Below the pieces are notes generated by a model. The model searched no databases and was not told the DNA's origin. It saw only the letters and a program-made list of their open reading frames with translations. From assembly GCA_051648405.1 (NCBI GenBank), contig JBOFFC010000053.1, forward strand, positions 1 to 59,703: DNA of 59,703 nt, written 5' to 3'. Source of the stretch: JBOFFC01 sp051648405 (GTDB lineage: Bacteria; Planctomycetota; Planctomycetia; Pirellulales; Lacipirellulaceae). Both the position numbers and the translations under genes were made by a program. Below are positions 8,938-17,785 of this stretch, one piece after another; the first letter of the stretch is position 1, and the number at the start of each line of letters is the position of its first letter.

Positions 8938-9873
8938 TCAGCGGCGCCGACGGGCGAGGCCCACCAAGCCGACGAGGGCCATCACCCCCGTGGCCGGCTC
9001 GGGGACGAAGACCTCAAGGTTGTCGTACAGCGTGAACACCGTGCCGCCATCGACCGAAGTGAACGGGTCGTTGATACCGACACTCACCAGGCCGTTGAAC
9101 GTCCCGGCGAACGCCCCTTGGAACATCGGGCCGTTCACGCCAGTGATCGGGTTGCTCATGTAGAACGTGATCAGCCCCGCGACGTTATTGACCTCGATCG
9201 TGACGGTCGTCCACATGTTGCCGGGCGTGCCGGCGAGGTTCGGCGGCGCCGGACGTGCACCGAGCGGAAAGAGGCTCGTGAAGCTGGCGTTCGCGTTGTT
9301 GCTGCCGTTGCCGAGGTAGCTCGGGTGGGTGTTCGGCAGGGTTGTGTTGGCCGCGTCGCCGACGGGCGTATTGAGGGTGTCGCGGTACCAGCGGTAGTCG
9401 GAGGCGGAGCCGCCGTCCCCGGTGAACGCCAGGAACGCCCCCGAACCGCTGATCGGCGTGAAGACCGAGTTGAAGGTCGTCCCGTTCCCGCCGACGCCGA
9501 CTTGGGCGTACTCGGTGCTCGCCGTCGCGACGGCGAAGTTCATCCACACATCGACCTTCATGGTGTAGAAGTCCGCAGCAACCGGCGTGCTGTGGAACAC
9601 CGTCCAGGAGTCAACAAGATTGGTTGGCTTGACCGTGTCGTTGGCGGTCAGGCGAAGGCCCCGACGGGTGCCGGGCGCCGAGCGCGGCGCCAAGGGGATG
9701 CCGGCCGCGGTGTAGTCGAACGCGAACTGCTGCGTGCCGTCCGGCGTGGCGTCGTTGACGACCGTATAGCTGGACGACGAGTTGACCTCGAAGTCGTCGG
9801 TGATCAGCGCCGCGAAGGCGCCTTCTGAGCAAGTCGCGGCGATCAGGGCCGCGAGCACGAACATGCGGTTCAT
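8938..9873 (-). CDS. PEP-CTERM protein, paralog of the adjacent upstream gene
   Basis: This is a 311-residue protein. The chosen start MNRMFVLAALIAATCSEGAF is a signal peptide and has GAGGT about ten bases upstream; the frame is open a further 21 codons without one. The mature part opens with ITDDFEVNSSSSYTVVNDA and continues GIPLAPRSAPGTRRGLRLTA, which is closely matched in the next gene (10015-11196). The C-terminus is VPEPATGVMALVGLVGLARR plus RR. It is predicted to be all-beta (LamG or concanavalin-like), with no enzyme motif. It lacks the dockerin-like insert present in its paralog. Confidence 0.85.
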   Translation of the reverse strand: MNRMFVLAALIAATCSEGAFAALITDDFEVNSSSSYTVVNDATPDGTQQFAFDYTAAGIPLAPRSAPGTRRGLRLTANDTVKPTNLVDSWTVFHSTPVAADFYTMKVDVWMNFAVATASTEYAQVGVGGNGTTFNSVFTPISGSGAFLAFTGDGGSASDYRWYRDTLNTPVGDAANTTLPNTHPSYLGNGSNNANASFTSLFPLGARPAPPNLAGTPGNMWTTVTIEVNNVAGLITFYMSNPITGVNGPMFQGAFAGTFNGLVSVGINDPFTSVDGGTVFTLYDNLEVFVPEPATGVMALVGLVGLARRRR

Positions 9874-9963
9874 TAGACAGTTACCTCGTGGAACAGGGGT
9901 TGCGAACTCGGGATGCCTGGCAGAGACGCGGATCACAGATACCGTTGTCGGCTCGTTGTAAAT

Positions 9964-9995
9964 CCCCGCGGGCCCGGCCGACCGGGCCCGCGGGG
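9964..9995 (-). terminator. Strong GC hairpin downstream of the 10015-11196 gene
   Basis: Perfect 14-base arms (CCCCGCGGGCCCGG and its complement) enclose a 4-base loop, 19 bases past the stop codon. On the minus strand the stem is followed by ATTTACAA. Confidence 0.6.
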
Positions 9996-10014
9996 GAAAC
10001 GCTTCCTCGATTCA

Positions 10015-11196
10015 CTACGAACGGCGGCCGCGACGAACCACGCCGAACCCGGCCATAACCGCCAGCAGGGCGGCCGACGGCTCGGGGATCGCTGCCGCGA
10101 GGGGCGTGAGGTCGTAGTAACTACGCCAGACCTTGTAGTCAGCTTGATCGACCGATCCGTTCACGCTGCCGTCGGGGACGGAGCCCGGAGACACCGTTGA
10201 GCCGAGTGCGTCACGCCAAACGGTGTAGTCGGCGGCGTTAACGAAGCCATCCGAGTTGTAGTCGCCGAAGCCACCGCCAGCGGCGGTGAACGTCTCTACT
10301 AACAGGTTGTCGAACAGAACGTAGACATCGGTCGCTGCGGAGTTGACCGACGTGAACAGGTCGGCGATCCCGAGGCTAACCAATCCATCGAGCCTCCCTG
10401 CGAAGCGTCCCTGGAAGGTCAACTGGTTGTCGAACACGTAGCTAATCCGACCGGCGACCTGATCGACTTCAACCTGTAGAGTCGTCCATTGGTTGCCGGG
10501 GGCGCCAACCACGTCGGGTCGCGTAGCGATGGGGTTGGTTCCCAGGGGGAACAGACTGCCGAAAAACGGAGCGGGGGTGTTTGCCGGATTCGGAGGAGTC
10601 GGCAGGGTGTTGTTGCTGCCGTGCCCCAGGTAGCTGCGGTGGTCGTTGGGAAGGGTCGTGTTTTGCCCCGCCTCGCTAGTCGGTGAGTTTGCGGGTGCGC
10701 GGAACCAGCGGTAGTCAGAGTTCGATCCACCGTCGCCGTCGAAGCCGATGAACGAGCCCGAGCCGGCGACCGGAGTGAAGATCGTGTTGACCGAGCTGCC
10801 GTTCCCGCCGACCCCGACGTGAGCGTGCTCGGTGCTGAACGTGAGGGCCGTGAAGTTGATCCACACATCGACCGACAGACGGTACTGGTCAGCATCGACA
10901 AACGTGTTGTGGAACAGCGTCTGAGCGTCGGTCACGTTCGGGTTCGGCGCCTTGTCGGTGTCGTTGGCCGTCAGGCGCAGGCCCTTGGTGTCGCCTGCCG
11001 AGGACCGGGGCGCCAACGGCAAACCCGCGGCGACGTAGTCGAACTGGAAGTCCCTCGTCCCGTCGGGGTTCGCGTCATCGACTAGTGCAAAGCTGGCCGT
11101 CGAATCGGTCTCGAAGGAGTCGGTCACTAGCGCGACACCGTGCGCCGCGGAGGCCGCAACTGCCAATATGGTCGTCATCAGAAGTGCTGTTCGCAT
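10015..11196 (-). CDS. PEP-CTERM protein with dockerin-like repeat
   Basis: This is a 393-residue protein. MRTALLMTTILAVAASAAHG is a signal peptide, and GAGAG lies just upstream of this ATG. Residues 20-290 are paralogous to the 8938-9873 product, sharing PLAPRSSAGDTKGLRLTAND and DYRWFR-type segments. Between this module and the sorting signal sits a dockerin-like pair GDYNSDGFVNAADYTVWRD and NGSVDQADYKVW. The C-terminus is IPEPSAALLAVMAGFGVVRR plus GRRS. The pair shows gene duplication followed by gain or loss of the dockerin module. Confidence 0.85.
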   Translation of the reverse strand: MRTALLMTTILAVAASAAHGVALVTDSFETDSTASFALVDDANPDGTRDFQFDYVAAGLPLAPRSSAGDTKGLRLTANDTDKAPNPNVTDAQTLFHNTFVDADQYRLSVDVWINFTALTFSTEHAHVGVGGNGSSVNTIFTPVAGSGSFIGFDGDGGSNSDYRWFRAPANSPTSEAGQNTTLPNDHRSYLGHGSNNTLPTPPNPANTPAPFFGSLFPLGTNPIATRPDVVGAPGNQWTTLQVEVDQVAGRISYVFDNQLTFQGRFAGRLDGLVSLGIADLFTSVNSAATDVYVLFDNLLVETFTAAGGGFGDYNSDGFVNAADYTVWRDALGSTVSPGSVPDGSVNGSVDQADYKVWRSYYDLTPLAAAIPEPSAALLAVMAGFGVVRRGRRS

Positions 11197-11251
11197 GCGT
11201 CGCTCTCGTTCTTCAGGGGTGCGGGTCAAGTCGCGTGGAGGGCTGGGAGCC

Positions 11252-11283
11252 CCCCCGGCGGCGAGCGGGCTCACCGCCGGGGG
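11252..11283 (-). terminator. GC hairpin downstream of the 11307-12635 gene
   Basis: Perfect 10-base arms CCCCCGGCGG and CCGCCGGGGG enclose a 12-base loop, 23 bases past the stop codon. There is no T tract. Confidence 0.5.
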
Positions 11284-11306
11284 CGCGCCAAATCACACGC
11301 TGCGAG

Positions 11307-12635
11307 TTACCGCTTGCGACGAACCATTCCGGCCGCGGCCAGGAGCGCCAGCACGGCCGCCGACGGTTCGGGGATCGCGCCGACACTGGCGATCCGCGAC
11401 ACGACCACGTTATCAATAATCACGTAGCTGGCGTTGAACGGGTCGAACGTCGTCCCGGCGGTCGCCACCTGCCCGTAGGTCGAAACCCACGTGTCGTAGT
11501 CGGCCTGGTCGATCACGCCGTTGCTGTTGCCGTCCGCCCCGGCGCCCGAGGCCACGGTAGCTCCGAGGGAGTCCCGCCAAACCGTGTAGTCCGCCGCGTT
11601 GACGGCGCCGTCGTCGTTGTAGTCGCCGGCCGGGGCGACCGGACCGAGTGCAACCTTCGGCGAGTCGTTTCCAGCCACGGAACCGAAGAAGTCTTCGTAG
11701 CCGAACCAGGGCATGCCATCGGGTCCCGTGTCGTTGCCGAAGTCCGAGAACTCGATCGTCCTAATCAGCACGCCGTTAAACAGGAAGCTCGTTACACCAT
11801 CGACGTGCCGCACTTCAGCCTTCGACCAGCGCTCGACCGGCGCCCCGCCGTCCGGGATTCCGTCCGGCGTACCGATTGCTGGCGGAGGATCCGAAATCGG
11901 GGCGGTGTAGCGGTCTTCACCGAGGAAGCCCGCCGAGCGAGGGAACGCCAGTTGCGGGGCGGGGTCGGCGTGCTCGATGAACGCGCCGTCGAGGGTCGGG
12001 ACGCCGCCACGGGTCGTGAAGCCGATGTAGTCGCTCCCCAAGAGGTCGCCGTTGATGTTGACTTCCAAGAAGTCGCTGTCGGGCTGAGCCGTCCCGAATC
12101 CGTTCATGTGGCGACCGTCACCGTTGCTCTGGGCGCCGATCATCAAGTACTCGGTCGTCCCGGCGCCACCAGTCTGCAAGTCCCCCGTACCGTTCACCCC
12201 TCCGAAGAAGTCGAACGTCATCGAGTAGTTGCCGTCGATCACCGGCAGGTTGGTGACAGGGTCGAGCGGCAGCCCCATGCCTGAAAGCACCGGGTAGAGG
12301 TTGATTGAAGAACGATTAGCGGTCGGCCCTAGGTTCGCCGCCAGAAGCAAGCCGCGCTCCGATCCGCCTGCGGAAGGCGCGCCCGTCACGCTTGTCGTGA
12401 TATCCGCCGTGAGTCGCGAAGTGCCCGTCGCGGTGTAGTCGAAGCCGAACTCGGAGTAGGTGCTCGCCGACGCCTCGACGGGTGGGTCGCCGGTCGTGTT
12501 GAGCGAGAACCTCGTGACGTTGAACCGACTGGCGCTCGCCGACGAGTCAAACGTCTCAGTGAACAGCACCTGAGCCGACGCCGTCGTCGCCAAAAGCGCA
12601 GCCGCCGCCAGGGCGGGCCAAAGGGGGAGCTTCAT
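11307..12635 (-). CDS. PEP-CTERM protein with dockerin-like repeat
   Basis: This is a 442-residue protein. MKLPLWPALAAAALLATTAS is a signal peptide; the frame is open 24 codons further upstream but that part has no coding character. The mature part starts VLFTETFDSSASASRFNVT and contains long Gly/Asp/Asn-rich beta segments. A dockerin-like pair GDYNDDGAVNAADYTVWRD and NSNGVIDQADYDTWVSTYG lies near residue 350, an odd position because another ~40 residues (IIDNVVVSRIASVG) follow before IPEPSAAVLALLAAAGMVRR. Its binding function is unknown. Confidence 0.85.
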   Translation of the reverse strand: MKLPLWPALAAAALLATTASAQVLFTETFDSSASASRFNVTRFSLNTTGDPPVEASASTYSEFGFDYTATGTSRLTADITTSVTGAPSAGGSERGLLLAANLGPTANRSSINLYPVLSGMGLPLDPVTNLPVIDGNYSMTFDFFGGVNGTGDLQTGGAGTTEYLMIGAQSNGDGRHMNGFGTAQPDSDFLEVNINGDLLGSDYIGFTTRGGVPTLDGAFIEHADPAPQLAFPRSAGFLGEDRYTAPISDPPPAIGTPDGIPDGGAPVERWSKAEVRHVDGVTSFLFNGVLIRTIEFSDFGNDTGPDGMPWFGYEDFFGSVAGNDSPKVALGPVAPAGDYNDDGAVNAADYTVWRDSLGATVASGAGADGNSNGVIDQADYDTWVSTYGQVATAGTTFDPFNASYVIIDNVVVSRIASVGAIPEPSAAVLALLAAAGMVRRKR

Positions 12636-12957
12636 AGGGGGGAGTCCTGGGCTTGAGGGCGTTGACTTCGGTTGATGCCGCGGGGAGGAAAACTCGGCGA
12701 AGTACAACGAGGTGGGGAACCGGCTCAGTCGGAAGTGCGTAGCAGGGTTGCAACGGCAGCGATGGGATTGGGCCGAATCCGGCGGGGTGTGTTACAGCCC
12801 GCACGGATCGCCCACGTCTTCCCTCAGCGTAACGACGCTACGCGAAATCTTAACCACGTTTATGCGCAAGAGGCTAACTCTTCCGCGCAGGTGGATCGCT
12901 CGATTCCCGAACGATTTCTGCGGGGCGCCGTGAGGATGAACGGCGGACCGCGTAGCG
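12636..12957. other. Intergenic region without recognisable gene
   Basis: These 322 bases lie between the start of the PEP-CTERM gene and the stop of the large amidase gene, both on the minus strand. I find no tRNA, no strong hairpin and no credible reading frame. It probably holds the promoter of the PEP-CTERM gene. Confidence 0.4.
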
Positions 12958-15900
12958 TTAGCGCGGGCTCCGCAGGCCCCCGAGCCATCTACGGAGCGGG
13001 CCCCCCACAACTCCCTCCGACGACGGCACGGCGTCGGCCGACCCCCGAATGGGGGGGGTAGTCGGGCCCCCCTCGCGGAGTGTCCGCTCGGCGTGGGCCT
13101 CGATGACGCCCCGATCAACGGGCGACGGCAGCCGCCGCTCGGGGTGTAGGCTTCGCCTTTCAACCCGCTCGCGTTCGGCGACGCGGCGGCCGACGGGCTG
13201 AGCAAGAATCGCGGCAGCGCTTGGGTCGGCGCTCGCCTTGTCGATCAGTTCGATCGAGTTTGCCGCAGCCGGCGTGGGGGCGTCCGCCGTGGCGGAGGAC
13301 GCGGCGGCCGACGCCGACGCCGTCGACTGCCCGTAGGTCGTCTGCCACACCGTGTAGTCGGCCTGATCGACGATGCCGTCGTAGTTGGCGTCCCCGGCGG
13401 CGCCAGGGGTCACTGTTTCGCCGAGTGAGTCACGCCACACCGAGTAGTCGGCGGCGTTGACCACGCCGTCGTCGTTCAGGTCGCCAAACGGCGGGGGGGT
13501 TAGTACCCCGAAGAACTCGAGCGTCCGCGTCATCACGTCGGTGCGGTCAGCGGCGTCGAGCACCGTCTCGAAGGGGAACGCCAGCATCACCAGGCGCTGG
13601 GCGCCACTGGAGAACTGAACGCCGGCCGTCCCCCCGCTTCCTCCTGAGTAGGACATCGCCGCCACCGAACCCCCCAGCGGTGCGATCGTGTCAGGCGTAT
13701 CGACGTTGTAGACCTGCGACCCGTTGTCGAAGGTCAGATTGACTCCTGCGAAGATCGACCCGGCGGCGCCGATCGCCGCGTAGGTGTTCGCGTCGTCCGA
13801 TGCGAAGTCCGCCCGCAGCGAATCGTTGTAGAACGTCCGGCCGTTGTTCTGCGAGTCGAGGTCCCAGCCGATCTCCGACCCCGAGACGAACAGCTTGCCG
13901 CCGTTGTTCAGATACGTGGTCACGCGCGACTGCTCGTTCGCGTCGAACGTGTCGTTGGCGGTTGATTCCTCGCCAAGGATCCAGAAGACGGCGTCGTAGT
14001 CGGCGAGCGAAACCACGCCGCTGGCGACCGACTCGTTCGCCGAGGTGTCGATCGCGGGGGCCACGAGGCCCCCCTGGGCGGCACCGGCGCGGATCGCCTC
14101 GGCCATCGTCACCGCGTAGTCGAACGAGTTGCTCAAGCGTGGCCGGACGCGGTCGGCGAGGCTGCTCCCCCCGGCGAAAGGCTCTTTGGCGACGGTCCCG
14201 CGGTCGATCCGGTCGAACCCGTTGACGATCAGCACGCGGCTCGACGAGCCGCTTGCGAGCGCCGCGACCACCTCCGAGTCGGGGGACTCGCCGCCGTTGT
14301 TCCGCGCGACGACCTTGAAGTAGTACTGCTGGTTTGGGTCGAGGCCCGTGAGCGTGATCGACCCCGTGGCTGCGCCGGCGACCTGCGTGCCCCCGTCGAA
14401 GCCGCGGCCCCCGGTCGAGGCGTAGATCGTGTAGCCCGTGGCGGCGCCCCCGGCCCAACTCGACGCCACGCCGGGCGTCCAGTTGAGTGTGACCGAGCCC
14501 GCCGCCGTCGAGGTAGCGCGCAACGCCGTCACCGGCGGCGGCGGATCGATGTTGGGGGTCGTCGTGTCGCGGGCGTCGAAGTAGTCGATGACCCCTTGGA
14601 CCGTTGCGCGGGCGATCGCCAGGCGCACCCGCGGGTCGCGTAGCATCTCGGCGTCTTGCTGGTTGTCGTGGAACCCGGTCTCGACGATCGTCGCGTCGAA
14701 CTCGCCGGCGATGACCGAGTTGTTGATCTCGCCGTAGTTGAACGTGGTCTCGAACGTGACGGTCGTGCGGTTCGCCCAGTTGTGCTCGAACCGGCCGGCC
14801 TGCGCTACGAGGTCGTCGTTCACTTGCCGGCCGAGCTTCTCGGCCAGGTCGAGCTGATTGGGCGTCGCGCCGCCACTGCTCGTGTTGTGCAGGCCCACCA
14901 CGCCCCGTGCAGTGGCCGTAGCCGGGTTGCCGGTCGAGGCGTTGCTGTGGTAGCTCACGAACACGCGGTCCGACAGCGTGCCGACCCCCTGCTGGTTCAT
15001 GAACTCCGCGTAGCGGGGCGACAGGCTAACGGTCGCTGTCTCGTCGTTGCTCGACGAGCGGTACTCGCTGGTTGGGATCCCCTGCGAGCGGGTGACGTGC
15101 CACTCGACCCAGTAGAGCCCGGCCTCGTTCTCGCGGACCTGCCCAGACACGCCGTTGCCGCGGTTGATGTCGCCGACGCCGTTGCCGAAGCGGATCATGT
15201 CGGCGACGACGACCTTACCGACCTCGCTCGAGCGGTTGCTGATCTCGACGTTCCCGGCGCTCCCCGCCAGGAAGTGGTAGGTCCCCAGGTAGACTAGGCC
15301 GTTGCCGACGCGGCTGTGATCGACTGTGACTTCGGTCGCGCCCCCGGAGTGGTTGACGCGGTAGACCTGGTTCACGGCGCGGTTCGTGCCCGCCGGCGCC
15401 CAGGTGTAGACGGGGTAGTAACCGGCCGACGGGAGGTTGGGCGCATAGGTCGCCACGGCCGTTTCAGTCGCCGACGTGGTCGCGAAGCGGAACCGCACCG
15501 CGTCGGCGTCGGCGTCTCCGGTGTAGTAGACGCTCGACGTGCCGTCGGACCACGCGCCGCTGAACGTCACCCCGACGTCATCGTTGTCGAGCACCCGCTC
15601 GACCGGCTGGTGACCGACCGGCCGCAGCGGGACGACGGTCGCCCCGGCCTTCATCAACTCGTCGGCGAAGATCGACATCTGGTCCTGGTTCCCCAGGTCC
15701 TCGACCATGTTGAGCAGCAGCGGACGCTGGTAGCCCCAGCCGCCGGTGACCGACGTGTAGCCGTGCCCGCCATGGACGTACACGACCTTGTCGGTCAGAG
15801 CGCCGGTCGGTTGCTGCCCGACGGGGACGATACCGGCGATCGACAGCATCTGCCGCGACTCGAGCGATTCGATCGCGAGCCGACGGCCGCGCGCCGCGGG

Positions 15901-15975
15901 GGTGCAGCGCTTGCCGCGCTCCGTGAGACCCAGTTGCCGAAGGCCCAGCCGCGCGAGAATCGAAGGGAAGGACAT
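12958..15975 (-). CDS. Large secreted N-acetylmuramoyl-L-alanine amidase (amidase_3 type) with inserted beta domain, FN3 and dockerin-like repeat
   Basis: This is a 1005-residue protein. The start at 15975 has GAGGC six bases upstream and avoids overlap with the ggt stop at 16061. Residues 38-44 (LESRQML) are the N-terminal signature of many exported planctomycete proteins. The amidase core is split. HGGHG (68-72) and Glu92 come first, followed by a ~140-residue golvesin-like beta domain (about 130-270). The core then resumes with YHSNAS (His343) and IVETGFHDN (Glu432). These match the zinc and catalytic residues of amidase_3. An FN3 domain (~480-570), a second module with RVLIVNGFDR and LFVSGSEIGWDLD, and a dockerin-like pair (GDLNDDGVVNAADYSVWRD) follow. 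The enzyme would cleave MurNAc-L-Ala outside the cytoplasm. There is no PEP-CTERM signal. Confidence 0.8.
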   Translation of the reverse strand: MSFPSILARLGLRQLGLTERGKRCTPAARGRRLAIESLESRQMLSIAGIVPVGQQPTGALTDKVVYVHGGHGYTSVTGGWGYQRPLLLNMVEDLGNQDQMSIFADELMKAGATVVPLRPVGHQPVERVLDNDDVGVTFSGAWSDGTSSVYYTGDADADAVRFRFATTSATETAVATYAPNLPSAGYYPVYTWAPAGTNRAVNQVYRVNHSGGATEVTVDHSRVGNGLVYLGTYHFLAGSAGNVEISNRSSEVGKVVVADMIRFGNGVGDINRGNGVSGQVRENEAGLYWVEWHVTRSQGIPTSEYRSSSNDETATVSLSPRYAEFMNQQGVGTLSDRVFVSYHSNASTGNPATATARGVVGLHNTSSGGATPNQLDLAEKLGRQVNDDLVAQAGRFEHNWANRTTVTFETTFNYGEINNSVIAGEFDATIVETGFHDNQQDAEMLRDPRVRLAIARATVQGVIDYFDARDTTTPNIDPPPPVTALRATSTAAGSVTLNWTPGVASSWAGGAATGYTIYASTGGRGFDGGTQVAGAATGSITLTGLDPNQQYYFKVVARNNGGESPDSEVVAALASGSSSRVLIVNGFDRIDRGTVAKEPFAGGSSLADRVRPRLSNSFDYAVTMAEAIRAGAAQGGLVAPAIDTSANESVASGVVSLADYDAVFWILGEESTANDTFDANEQSRVTTYLNNGGKLFVSGSEIGWDLDSQNNGRTFYNDSLRADFASDDANTYAAIGAAGSIFAGVNLTFDNGSQVYNVDTPDTIAPLGGSVAAMSYSGGSGGTAGVQFSSGAQRLVMLAFPFETVLDAADRTDVMTRTLEFFGVLTPPPFGDLNDDGVVNAADYSVWRDSLGETVTPGAAGDANYDGIVDQADYTVWQTTYGQSTASASAAASSATADAPTPAAANSIELIDKASADPSAAAILAQPVGRRVAERERVERRSLHPERRLPSPVDRGVIEAHAERTLREGGPTTPPIRGSADAVPSSEGVVGGPLRRWLGGLRSPR

Positions 15976-16060
15976 CAACAGCCTCTGGTGCAGGTTCCGG
16001 TTGCGACGAGGGGGGCCGCACTGGCCCACCCTCACGATACACGGCGCTCGGGTTTTTTGC

Positions 16061-17737
16061 TCATTCGGCGCTCGCTTTCCCGCCAACCCGGGGGTCCGCT
16101 ACCGCCACAAAGCCGCCGTCGGGGAGCCGCTCGATCGCTTGGGTCACCCCCGCCGCGTCGAGCCGTTCTACCTTGTGCCCGAGCGCCGCGAGGGCCGCGG
16201 CCGTGTCGGGGGAGAGCGCCTTTTCGACCCCCAAGCTGTCGGGACGCCACTGGTGGTGGAAACGGGGGGCGGCGACGGCCCCGTCGAGCGAAAGCCCCTG
16301 GTCGTAGCGCCGCACCAGCGCCAGCAGCACTTGGCTGATGATCCGCGGCCCCCCCGCGGCGCCGACCGTCAGGCTGGGCTCGCCGCGCTCGTCGAGGACG
16401 ATCGTCGGGCTCATGCTCGACAGGGGCCGCTTGCCGGGGGCGACCGCGTTGCTCTCGGCGCCGACCAGTCCGAACGCGTTCGGCACGCCGGGCTGGATCG
16501 AGAAGTCGTCCATCTCGTTGTTGAGCACCACCCCGGTCCCGGGGACGATCACCTTCGAGCCGAACCCGGTGTTCACCGTCGCCGTGATCGCGACCCAATA
16601 GCCATCTGCATCGGCAGCCGCGACGTGCGTCGTGTGGCGCCCGAACAGGTCCTGCCGCCACTGAGGCGGCTCGCCGTGCGCCGGAACGGGTGTCGATCGT
16701 GTGCGGTCGATCCGCGCGGCGAGCTCGGCGGTGTACTCGGGCGCCGACAGGCGTCGCGGAACGCCGATGAAGTCCGAATCGCCGAGCCAGTACGCGCGGT
16801 CGGCGAAAGCCAGCTTCATCGCCTCGGCGATCAGGTGCGTCGCTTCGGTTGGGTTGTCGCGGAACGCGGCAGCCAGGTCGAAGTGCTCGAGCATGCCGAG
16901 GACCTGCGCCACGTGGACGCCCCCCGAGCTCGGCGGGGGAAACCCGACGACCGTGCGGCCGCGGTACGCCGAGCGGATCGGCTCGCGACGTTTGGCTTGG
17001 TAAGTGGCGAAGTCCCCTTCGCGTAGCAGGCCCCCGTTTGCTTCCATCCAGGCGCCGACGTTCCGCGCGAGCTCGCCGCGGTAGAACCAGGCCGGCCCGT
17101 GGCCGATCAGCGCTTGGTAGGTCGCCGCCAGGTCGGCCTGCACGAGGGTCGCCCCCACCTCGAGCGGATCTCCGCTTGGCGCGAGCAGCCCCCGCGAGCC
17201 GGGATACTTCCGCAGGTCGTCCGCGGCCCCCGCGAGCCGGCCGGCGTAGTTGGCGTCGATCGCGAAACCGTCTCGGGCGGCGTCGCGCCCCGGGGCCAGG
17301 AGCCGAGCCAGCGGCGTCGACCCCGCGGCGTCGAGGGCCATCTGGTACGCGGCGAGCGCCCCGGGGGTCGCGACGGCCAGGGGCCCCGTTTGGCTTAGCC
17401 GCGGGTCGGCCTTCCCCTCGACGAGGAACATGTCGCGGGTGGCGAGCGCCGGCGCCGTTTCGCGGCCGTCGATCGCCAGCAGCTCGCCACCGGGCTTGCG
17501 GATCAGGATCAAGCAGCCCCCGCCGATCCCCGAGTTGTGGTTGTCGACGACCCCCAGCGTGAGCGCAGCGCAGACCGCCGCATCGACCGCGTTCCCCCCT
17601 TCGCGCAGGACCTCGATCGCCGCGTCGGTCGCGATCGGCTGGACGGTCGCGACGGCGAAGCGCTGGCCCGTGGCCGTGTGAGCCGCGGCGGACGAGGCGA
17701 TCGTTGCGAGCGAGGCGGCGATCAAGAGTCGTTTCAT
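16061..17737 (-). CDS. ggt: Gamma-glutamyltransferase (glutathione hydrolase)
   Basis: This is a 558-residue protein with a signal peptide (MKRLLIAASLATIASSAAAH). The N-terminal NTN-hydrolase half carries IATDAAIEVLREGGNAVDAA, NSGIGGGCLILI and PSSGGVHVAQVLGMLE. The autoprocessing site is GRHTTHVAAAD, with the nucleophile Thr near residue 369 and HTGFGSKV-like NTGFGSKV and VLNNEMDDF behind it; GAAGGPRI supplies the oxyanion region. It hydrolyses or transfers gamma-glutamyl groups in the periplasm. It is the last gene of a three-gene unit (symporter, serine hydrolase, ggt). In this context gamma-D-glutamyl peptides from murein are a possible substrate besides glutathione; that is inference. Confidence 0.92.
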   Translation of the reverse strand: MKRLLIAASLATIASSAAAHTATGQRFAVATVQPIATDAAIEVLREGGNAVDAAVCAALTLGVVDNHNSGIGGGCLILIRKPGGELLAIDGRETAPALATRDMFLVEGKADPRLSQTGPLAVATPGALAAYQMALDAAGSTPLARLLAPGRDAARDGFAIDANYAGRLAGAADDLRKYPGSRGLLAPSGDPLEVGATLVQADLAATYQALIGHGPAWFYRGELARNVGAWMEANGGLLREGDFATYQAKRREPIRSAYRGRTVVGFPPPSSGGVHVAQVLGMLEHFDLAAAFRDNPTEATHLIAEAMKLAFADRAYWLGDSDFIGVPRRLSAPEYTAELAARIDRTRSTPVPAHGEPPQWRQDLFGRHTTHVAAADADGYWVAITATVNTGFGSKVIVPGTGVVLNNEMDDFSIQPGVPNAFGLVGAESNAVAPGKRPLSSMSPTIVLDERGEPSLTVGAAGGPRIISQVLLALVRRYDQGLSLDGAVAAPRFHHQWRPDSLGVEKALSPDTAAALAALGHKVERLDAAGVTQAIERLPDGGFVAVADPRVGGKASAE

Positions 17738-17785
17738 CGTGTTCGTTTGTTCGGAGGGGGTACGCAACGGCGCACGGTGAACCCA

